Below are positions 56,910-64,000 of a DNA stretch of 64,000 bases, piece by piece. Position 1 is the first letter of the stretch, and the number at the start of each line of letters is the position of its first letter. A model generated the notes under the pieces. It did not search any database. It was not told the origin of the DNA and saw only the letters and a list, made by a program, of their open reading frames with translations. The position numbers and the translations under genes are program-made. The stretch is taken from NCBI GenBank assembly GCA_019633425.1, contig WSUB01000060.1, positions 124,001 to 188,000 on the forward strand, in the 5' to 3' direction. The DNA comes from Tulasnella sp. 424. Its lineage: Eukaryota; Basidiomycota; Agaricomycetes; Cantharellales; Tulasnellaceae.

Positions 56910-58789
56910 ATGAGCATCACACCCAGCCAGCAGGAGGCTCTCCTTCAGTTTCATGCCATCACCAATAGCGCTGATGTTGAGTCCGACAGAGCACTCTTGG
57001 AAAGAGTTGGCTGGGATGTCCAGGTCAGCATCTCTCTGCCGTGGTACTTGTAGGTTCTTGCTCACGAGCTCGTGCCTCACCCCAACAGCGAGCCATCCAA
57101 GCAAAGTACGATGGCGACGACACAGTCGACCCCCCGCAGTCCGAGCCGTCTCCCAGCTCTTCTCGCTCACCCATTTCGCCGAGGCCGCTGGAGCCACTTG
57201 AGGTAGACGATAGCCTCCAAGGGCCGAATCCACCAAACGGTCGAAAGCCAGCGGTGAGATTTCCATTTCATCAACGATTCTTCGGTCCTCTCACTAACCC
57301 CGCTGTCATCGCATCCAGTCTTTCGTTCTATATCCCATTTTCAACCGAGTATTTGCAATAATTTCTTATCCCATCACCGTATCCCTCTCCGTTTTCGCAT
57401 TCATATTCCGCCTCCTTCGCCTTCCGTTTCCCCGATTCAATACGGCAACGCTGCGTTTCAACTTTTTCGGAGCGACGCCACAAGCTCGCCCCCGTCGTCC
57501 TCCGCGTCCCGGCAATCCTGCCGATGCGGCGGAAAGATGGATTCGCGAGCTCGAGGATGAAACAGGGGCAATCAGCGTTACGCGGGCGGCCGCTTCCGCC
57601 ACCGGAGTCGATCTCAATTCCGACGACACCCTGAGGCGACGCGATAGAGGAGAGGGTCGAGGTCGTCTCCTGCCTGACTTTTGGGTGGGGAGTTATGAAA
57701 GCGCTCTCAAGACCGCCCAAAAGGACGCCAAACCAATGTGTGTGATCCTCACTTGCGAGGAACACGACGACACAGCCGAGTTCAAACGGTTCGTCGCGCT
57801 ATCACTCGTCGAAAATCCTTCACAACGCTCACCGTCAGATCCGTTAGGTCTGTCCTCACCGATCCAGACCTGGTTCGTGTGCTGACTGACAACGACTTCA
57901 TCGTGTGGGGCGGCGATGTTCGAGACAACGAAGCGCACCAGAGTAAGTGCTGTCCCTTTGGATCGATTCTTTCTGATTCTCACCGCCTTCTGCAGCGTCA
58001 CTCAAGTTGTCAGCAACCACCTTCCCATTTGTAGCATTCATTGCCCTTCATCCCCGATCGGGAAGTCGCACTGCGAGTGGCCCTTCGTCCCCTCCTCAAC
58101 TATGCGTACTTTCGCGCCACGAGGGCTCTCCAACCTCTGTTACGTCCGCCACGACTTTACATAACCACATCACCAACACTCTTTTGCCTCGCGTCACTCC
58201 TATATTAACCCGCGTCAAGAACGAAATTCGGTCGCGCAAACAGGAACAGGAGTTGATCGCTCAACAGGACCGAGCATACAAAGAGGCTGAGCGCCGTGAT
58301 AGGGAAAAGATGGAGAGACGCCAGGCAGAGGAGCGGCGCAAGCAAGAAGAGGAGGCTGAGCTACGAAGACTGGAACGAGAGAAGATCAGCAAGGTAGAGC
58401 AGCGAGAGGCATGGCGTCTTTGGAAGCGGAAAACCCTTCCTGCCGAGCCTACAGCTTCCGAAAAGGCGATCCGCATCGTAGTTCGCATGCCCAACGGAGA
58501 ACGACTCACCAAACGCTTCAGGCCAACGGAAAGTGTTGAAGACCTTTATGCGGCAGTCGACGTCTGCTTCCTGTCGCGCGACGAAGACGCTACTGCACCG
58601 TCAATCGCCCCAGTGGGTTATACACACGAATACGAGTTTTGTCTTGCGACGTCGTACCCGAGGAAGGAGATAGAACTGTCCTCCGAAACGCTTGGAAGTG
58701 TTGATATTCTGAAGGGGGGCGGCAACCTTGTGGTCGAGATGAAGGCTGGACTTGGGTTAGAGGAGAGCGAGGAAAGCGACCAGGAGTGA
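56910..58789 (+). CDS. UBA-UAS-UBX protein, FAF2/UBXD8 type
   Basis: ER/lipid-droplet membrane protein that recruits Cdc48/p97 to ER-associated degradation. Five exons: 56910-57023, 57089-57253, 57319-57788, 57848-57942, 57996-58789; 545 residues. N-terminal UBA-like helices (QEALLQFHAITNSADVESDR, ERVGWDVQRAIQAKYD), Ser/Pro linker, a hydrophobic hairpin (VLYPIFNRVFAIISYPITV, SLSVFAFIFRLLRLPF; residues about 96-130), UAS thioredoxin-like domain (GSYESALKTAQKDAKPMCVI, LTDNDFIVWGGDVRDNEAHQ), a charged coiled coil (about residues 370-425), and a UBX domain (IRIVVRMPNGERLTKRFRP, ending with IELSSETLGSVDILKG). The whole layout equals human FAF2. In UBX the FPR turn reads SYPRKEIEL, close to the consensus. 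Neighbouring SPF1 also serves the ER membrane. Confidence 0.92.
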
Positions 58790-58939
58790 TGTGGCCTCTG
58801 CACATGTCCTGGGAGGCGTATCTGGTGGATATACCGTGGACAATAATTCGTCATAGTCCAAAATTTGATGCGATGTCTGGTTCTTGGACACCGTAAGGCC
58901 AAGTGGCCATGTTGGAAATTAGAGGATTCTTTGTGTATT

Positions 58940-60842
58940 CTACATGACACGACAGTCTTTATCGATTCCAAGTTCTTCTGCCATCTCCTTATTTGCTTCT
59001 TCCCCATTCTCTCTGGCCTTGATTCTGACTTCCTTGGGGAACCAGTCCTTCATAAAGTTCATGAGTGCGATGTCGAGATTGGCTGCAGGTGAATGAGTCA
59101 GTAGCCCGGTTTCAAAGCTACTCGATCCTAGCGTACACTTATCGGCCTTGAAAACAGTGGGAGCTCGACACAAGGGACAGTTTCCGTACTCTGGGGTACC
59201 CTTCTTCTGCATCTTCACAAGGCACCTGATAGAATCGTGGGTCAGGCACTTGTAGACGCAAGCTCTAGAACGAGAAGGACCCTACCTTACACAGAAAAGA
59301 TGTCCGCAATCGAGTCTTATAGGCTTGAAAGCTATACTTGTGCAAATCATGCAAGAGTAATCTGTATTATCATCATTATTGTTGAGAAGTTAGCGGAGGT
59401 CTCCCGCACAGCAGAGAGCGGAAATAGGTACCATCGATTGACGGTATAACAGGCAGTAGCGTCTCGGTTATCATGCAGAGCATAACTCTAGGCAAGCTCT
59501 CATTTCCACGAACAGTGAGGGCGAGCGACGGAAGGACCACGCTTGATGGCAGTGAAGTGCGTTTCTCGTGCTTCTTCAGGATCTTCCTGGTGGCTTCGGC
59601 GTTGGCCATCTGAAACTATTCAACCCTCGTTAAAGGCTGGGGGCGAACTTGAAAAGGCGGCCAAACTAACCTTTTTGAGATCTAGGATCAACACGTTTAA
59701 CCCGTAAAACCGGTTTAGTGCATCCCTGCTATCAACGATGCGCATGGCACGTTTACTGTCGAGGCCACGTTCGATCACCTCATCCGCAAACCGCTTCAGT
59801 CTCTTTTCGGCCTCGGTCGCGTCGACTTCTCCGTGGTGTCGTTCACTAACGCTCTCAAAAATTTCTGACTCCACCCAGAGCTGAAATATGCTGCGCCAAG
59901 TGTCCAGGTCGGATTTCCCGCCTTCAGAGCGAGGTCTTGCTGAGGACGATATGGTTCTCGAGAGAGCCTCGACCTCCACTTCACAATGCTTGAGGATGGA
60001 GGAATAGAGGTTCGCGAGTGCAGCCAATGCTCCTGATAGCAATTCCAGGAAAGCCGCGTCGGAAGAGAGGGGCAGAATCACTTCCTCTTGACTGAAGTGC
60101 GTGTCAGATAGATACGCTTTATCTAGTCTTCGCACTCCTTACCTGACTTCGTCGTCGATCACATCAGGCAAGGCAGGAGATAGTGATCCCGTTAGGTGTC
60201 CTTCACTTCTGTTTCCAGGAATGAGTGCTGCTGTCGTCTGCACGCTGTTGGCGACAGGGGTGGTTCAAAGAGCTGGCCAATACGCTCCATCAGCCTAACA
60301 CACCTAACAGTTTCATCTGATTCAGCGGACCCAGATGAGGCACGCCTTTGAAGAGCAGGAAAGGGCAAATCTGAAGAATCTGAATTCTTGTGGGGCAACC
60401 GCAACCGTATTTGAGGATAGATTCCCTGCGTTCGGGCTGATGGTTCCGAAGACCATCGGGTTAGTGAGACGTTAGGTGGCAAGCATCAAGCTGAAAGGCT
60501 TACGAGTAACTTCGTAGACTACGGCGTAATCCTGTTCGCTGTTTTCGCCCGTTGATTCGACGCTTGTTGGTTGGCTGGGGGAGACGACATGGGTGTGCGG
60601 GCTAGGGCCAGCAATGAACCGCTGAAGGACGGCTGGATTGAGGCCTAGGGCAGAGAGCTCAAGAACGACTTGATTGATGAGTTTCTTTAGCTAAAAATCG
60701 GGTCGTAGACCAAGTCAGCATGGGTCGCGTGACCATTAATTTTCAAGGGGTTAACCTGACGGTAGTCGATGGCTTTGTCGCGCCATTCCTGTGGGAATGT
60801 CGGATCATAGATGAGTGCAGTATAAGTTTTGCCAAACTTCAT
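58940..60842 (-). CDS. SPX-RING E3 ubiquitin ligase
   Basis: Nine exons: 60842-60756, 60690-60504, 60436-60309, 60237-60143, 60091-59671, 59615-59432, 59361-59291, 59248-59137, 59082-58940; 475 residues. SPX domain starts MKFGKTYTALIYDPTFPQEW and DYRQLKKLINQVV, split by a Ser-rich insert, and continues EEVILPLSSDAAFLELLSGA, ALANLYSSILKHCEVEVEAL, ending NRFYGLNVLILDLKK. SPX domains bind inositol pyrophosphates and report phosphate status. RING: YSCMICTSIAFKPIRLDCGH, LFC, then C-x2-C in GNCPLCRAPTVF. Between LFC and the last pair my join gives CLTHDSIRCLVKMQKKG, with two candidate cysteines; the exact acceptor near 59248 or 59227 is uncertain. The exon 3/4 join (60309/60237) is also tentative. 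Fungal homologues of this architecture exist. Confidence 0.85.
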
Positions 60843-60993
60843 TCTCCATGTACAGTGGTTGGGGTGGCGGTGGTGGTTCGTGATGGAGGGGTGGCTCGTA
60901 CGAAAAAGTCCGTATTAAGTCCGAAAGCGTAAAAGGATAAAATACTGGCTCTTTCTAGGTACTCTAGGTCTCAGATACATCGCAAAACGGTAG

Positions 60994-62126
60994 TTAAGCC
61001 GTCTTAGTGTGCTGCAACTTTACGGCCATGTGGTTCGCCAAGTCCTGTTTCACTTTTTTAGAGTCCTCTTCAGCCTGAGCGATGTAGGGCTGAAATCACA
61101 AGCCCGTCAGAACATATAGTAGAACCCCGACGCCAAACTTTACCCACCGCCTTTTCGCCCAGGGTCATCGAGCGCCAGACTTGGCCTAACGCCTTCGCGG
61201 CGGTTGCTGCGGGGCTCTTACACGCGGGTTCTATAACAGGCAGTTCGAATTCGGCAGGATTCTTTCTGTACGCTTGGACGAAGAACATGAACGCTGTAGC
61301 GCCCCTTTGCTTCAGGCCAGTGGTCCCTAACGTTTCAGCTTTTTTGGCAGCTCGGAGTCGGGAGCGCTGCAGTCTATCCTTCTTGTACTGCCGAAGTGCC
61401 TCTGGGGAGAGCTGCGCCTCCCAGGCTTCCAGCTCCTCCTGCCTCTTGACATTGGTTTCTTCTGCTCGAGCAACCCACACCTAGCAATGCATCAGGTCTA
61501 GCTCGAGACGACTTTGCACGTCAGACTAACCTGTTTTTCTTCAGCTGATAGCGAGTTCCACTGGGCGGCCACGGCCTTGAATCTTTCAGTAACAGAACCT
61601 TGTCCGAGGTGTATGTTCTCGGCTAGATACAGTGCGCGTGCAACAACTCGTCCCTTCGGAGGCTTGGAATACAACTTCGGCTCTAATCAAGATACAACCG
61701 TGCCAGTGAGCAGCCAAACAGGTAGGTGGAGGATAGGAAACGAGGAACCAACCTTTGGAGTCTTTCTTCTTCGAGCTTGCTTTCGGGGCTTTGGAAAAGG
61801 CAGGTCCTCCATCAGGCAAGGTCCACTCCGTTTCAAATGACATGCACATACCATCCTTCGCTTTGACCCTTTTTGAAGTGGGTTCAGGAGACTTCTTCTT
61901 GGTAGAGGCCTCGGAAGGATCTGCTTTCTTTGACGCTGGAGAGAACGGAAGGAATGTTGGGTATATTTAAGGTGAGCGCTCCTGTAAACAAAAGTTGCAA
62001 GTTGGACTGACGCGACCATGCAATTCTAGAATTGCTTAGACTGCGAACTGCAACAGGGAAATAGCGGTGGTGGCGGAACGGAAGCAGGAAAGCGGAGGCT
62101 GCACGAGTTCTGAGGAGAGCTGCCAT
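60994..62126 (-). CDS. Mitochondrial HMG-box protein
   Basis: Probable mtDNA packaging or mitochondrial DNA-binding protein of the Abf2/TFAM class. Six exons: 62126-62042, 61935-61852, 61806-61753, 61682-61531, 61480-61148, 61089-60994; 267 residues. Presequence MAALLRTRAASAFLLPFRHH (Arg-rich, no acids). A lysine-rich linker (SKKADPSEASTKKKSPEPTS) follows. First HMG-like box: KLYSKPPKGRVVARALYLAE to RFKAVAAQWNSLSAEEKQVW. Second: GLKQRGATAFMFFVQAYRKN to KALGQVWRSMTLGEKAPYIA. Two boxes in tandem equal the Abf2 layout. The first intron uses a weak donor (gtctaa) and is the only doubtful junction. It is divergent from MED8 with 85 bp between ATGs. Confidence 0.8.
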
Positions 62127-62211
62127 TTGTGAGGGAGGGAGAGATCCTTGGTTGGTGGTCGTTTGGGAGACAGATGAAGGACTTCTCCGTCAGCTCCGTT
62201 TCGTGCTTCGC
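62127..62211. promoter_or_regulatory. Short bidirectional promoter, HMG-box gene / MED8
   Basis: Only 85 bp separate the two start codons, so both genes must share promoter elements. No TATA box is visible. Confidence 0.5.
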
Positions 62212-63077
62212 ATGGATCTGCAGCCACCTCCCCCTACGTTATCCTACGATGCGAACAAAACTCTCCCAATCCCTCAGTTGAGATCTCTCAGGACTCACAT
62301 ACACACTCTTAGAGCTCGCATCGCCGAACTCCATGCCACGATTCACGGCTATGGCGATCCCAACCCTCCATTCTGGTGAGCGGATGTCGAGACTTCCATT
62401 TGCTACAAAGCAGTTATTAACCTTATCTAAGGCCCGACATTCTCACCAAGTACAACAATATTCTTCAGCAAACAGCTCTGATTTCCGAGCAACTTTCCGT
62501 GTCGATGACACCAGCGGGCAGTCTGGCAGCTGCTGTAGCCGCCTCTCAAGCCCAGAGCGAGAACTGGCCTAGACCTCCACATAACTCGCTCACACATCTC
62601 CTCATTCATCCTCTGGCCCCGGTTCCACTCGAATTGAATAATTACGTCGGCAATCTGGTTCACACCAATCGCTCACCAGACGTTATTACCAGAGATGACC
62701 AAGCTGCTGCTGCATTTCAACGGAGCCTCGACCAGGCGCCTCAAGACGTCGTTGATGATATGCGCTCTATTCGGGACGAACATGACGCGAGAGCGTCTCG
62801 AGCACTTCGCGCAGTCGAGATGCTCAGGGAACATTTCCCGATGCGCGCTCGACCCGATTTTTCGCAAGAAATGGATCAAGATCAGGACAAGGTGGAACGT
62901 GAAGGCGCTAGTCCGGACAACGAAAGCGCAGAAGAGGAAGTCGAACAACAAGTTCAACTCGACCGAGACCCCTCAATTTCATCACAGCAAAGCCATCCGC
63001 TAAATGATGGGGGAGTCGAACCCAACGACGAAGGCCCAGATGATGACATTGACGACCTTTTCGAAGAGGTAGCTTAG
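62212..63077 (+). CDS. MED8: Mediator subunit 8
   Basis: Head-module subunit of Mediator, bridging activators and RNA polymerase II; MED8 also contacts TBP and Med18/Med20. Two exons, 62212-62375 and 62432-63077; 269 residues. The N-terminal helical bundle is typical: LPIPQLRSLRTHIHTLRARI (residues 18-37), then FWPDILTKYNNILQQTALIS and the LTHLLIHPLAPVPLELNNYV stretch. ITRDDQAAAAFQRSLDQAPQ and RASRALRAVEMLREHFPMRA follow. The C-terminus is long and acidic (DDDIDDLFEEVA), usual for basidiomycete MED8. The identification rests on the N-terminal pattern and order of helices. It converges on SF3B3, whose stop is 50 bp away. Confidence 0.8.
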
Positions 63078-63127
63078 TGTATTGTATAATACCCAGAAAC
63101 GAACAACATGATACATGAAAATAAAGG

Positions 63128-64000
63128 CTAGAACCCAGAGGAGCCAACACGCAACGATTCTAACTTTTTGAGGACCTCTCCCACCGTTCGATCAAGCTCG
63201 CCTGCTATCGCGCTCTGCCTGGCAGGAGGCAAGAGAGCAAAGCGTTCGCAAAGATCACCGTCAACAACAGACTTTACGGGAGTATAATAACCCCGGTATG
63301 AGAGCATATCCCGACCGATCAAACTCGGGTTTTCCCCCCTCAGGTGCTGTTCGAGTGTTGTGATGAAGTCTACATCCTCCTTCGACACCAACGGGACAAG
63401 CGTCCCGATTGTCCCATGTAGCCCTGTGTACAGGAGAATTTCCCGACCACCTGCTACCATCGATACCTTCTGTATCGACGTGACGATGTCCCCGACATGA
63501 TATATGGCCAGAAGATTTGCCTTGTGCGCAGCTCCCATAAGGAATCCTTTCTCCGCCAAAATCCCCGCTCCAGTCGGATCCTCGTCCACCTGCGAGCTTA
63601 CTGAGCGTTCGAGGCGGTTGATGAAGACGTTGCCGAACTTGTCTCCGGCAGCAAACGTTTCATAATCAACCATGCAGTGAGACGTTATCCATCGGGGGGA
63701 TGTATCATCAGCGAAGATGAGGAGACGATTGCTGCTTTGCTTGTATGTGACGTAGAAGATGGATTCTTGCATGTCTCCTACCAAGATCCTCGATCCTTGC
63801 GTTGTGAGTGTGACAATGGCGGAAGGGAAAGCCTGTAGAACCGTTGTAGACGGTGAAATTCCAACGAAAAGTCTCGTGCTTAGCTTACCTTGTTTTCACA
63901 TTTGCGCAGAAGTTTCTTTTTACCGATGTCGTATATCCGAAGAGCGTTACCGACACCAGCAAGCAGCCGACCCTGGAAGGCAAGCAAGGCCAGCGGCACA
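63128..64000 (-). CDS. Splicing factor 3B subunit 3 (Rse1), 3' end
   Basis: C-terminal part of the SF3b WD-like beta-propeller scaffold (SF3B3, SAP130, yeast Rse1) of U2 snRNP. Last exon 63832-63128 (234 residues plus stop) and the end of the previous exon, 64000-63889, cut by the window edge. Sequence: [20 protein letters not shown], then [96 protein letters not shown]. The C-terminus ends [20 protein letters not shown]. These are close to human SF3B3 and distinguish it from DDB1. The intact start is outside the window. Confidence 0.95.

Overview
The window looks like nuclear DNA of a filamentous basidiomycete, most likely an Agaricomycete. Nearly every gene is broken by many short (about 45-80 nt) GT-AG introns, the gene set is eukaryotic (uS7, CDC6, SF3B3, MED8, NDC1, V-ATPase subunit E), and the P450, the 7TM family and the SPX-RING ligase resemble fungal families. 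I rebuilt exons by hand from splice signals, reading phase and family conservation. For almost every multi-exon gene listed the exon phases add up to one open frame.

Layout. 1-441: 5' part of an MFS transporter that runs off the left edge. 871-3543: two direct copies of a ~775 bp segment around a glutamine/lysine-repeat protein gene. 4475-9670: an unknown coiled-coil protein, a PRKRIP1-type splicing factor, a mitochondrial-carrier-like protein and a charged unknown protein. 10692-16255: ribosomal protein uS7, a cystatin-like protein, an HXXXD acyltransferase and a mitochondrial enoyl-CoA hydratase. 16375-16840: a cluster of tRNA-like repeats in inverted arrangement. 17016-32517: three paralogous seven-transmembrane receptor-like genes (one minus, two plus) with identical seven-exon structure, interrupted by a 12-exon cytochrome P450, an unknown 689-residue protein and CDC6. 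32871-38295: an ADCK1-type UbiB protein and, divergently, a secreted GH13 alpha-amylase. 38754-44766: an unknown zinc-finger protein followed by a DEAH-helicase-like protein that has lost its ATPase motifs. 44972-47411: nucleoporin NDC1, then about 2.3 kb with no supported gene. 49767-64000: a dense block with a START-like protein, V-ATPase subunit E, P5A ATPase (SPF1), a UAS/UBX protein of the FAF2/UBXD8 type, an SPX-RING ubiquitin ligase, a mitochondrial HMG-box protein, MED8 and the 3' end of SF3B3.

How the genes relate. Most are unlinked housekeeping genes. The possible exceptions are the dispersed 7TM family, the neighbouring SPF1 and FAF2/UBXD8 genes (both ER membrane protein quality control), and the zinc-finger gene directly upstream of the helicase-like gene. 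The strongest candidates for undescribed biology are the 7TM family with its conserved cytoplasmic tail, the ATPase-dead DEAH protein with its neighbour, and the inverted tRNA-like repeat element. Splicing shows unusual cases: a 6-nt exon coding two residues of the UbiB KxGQ signature, 17-nt and 20-nt exons, and two GC-AG introns.
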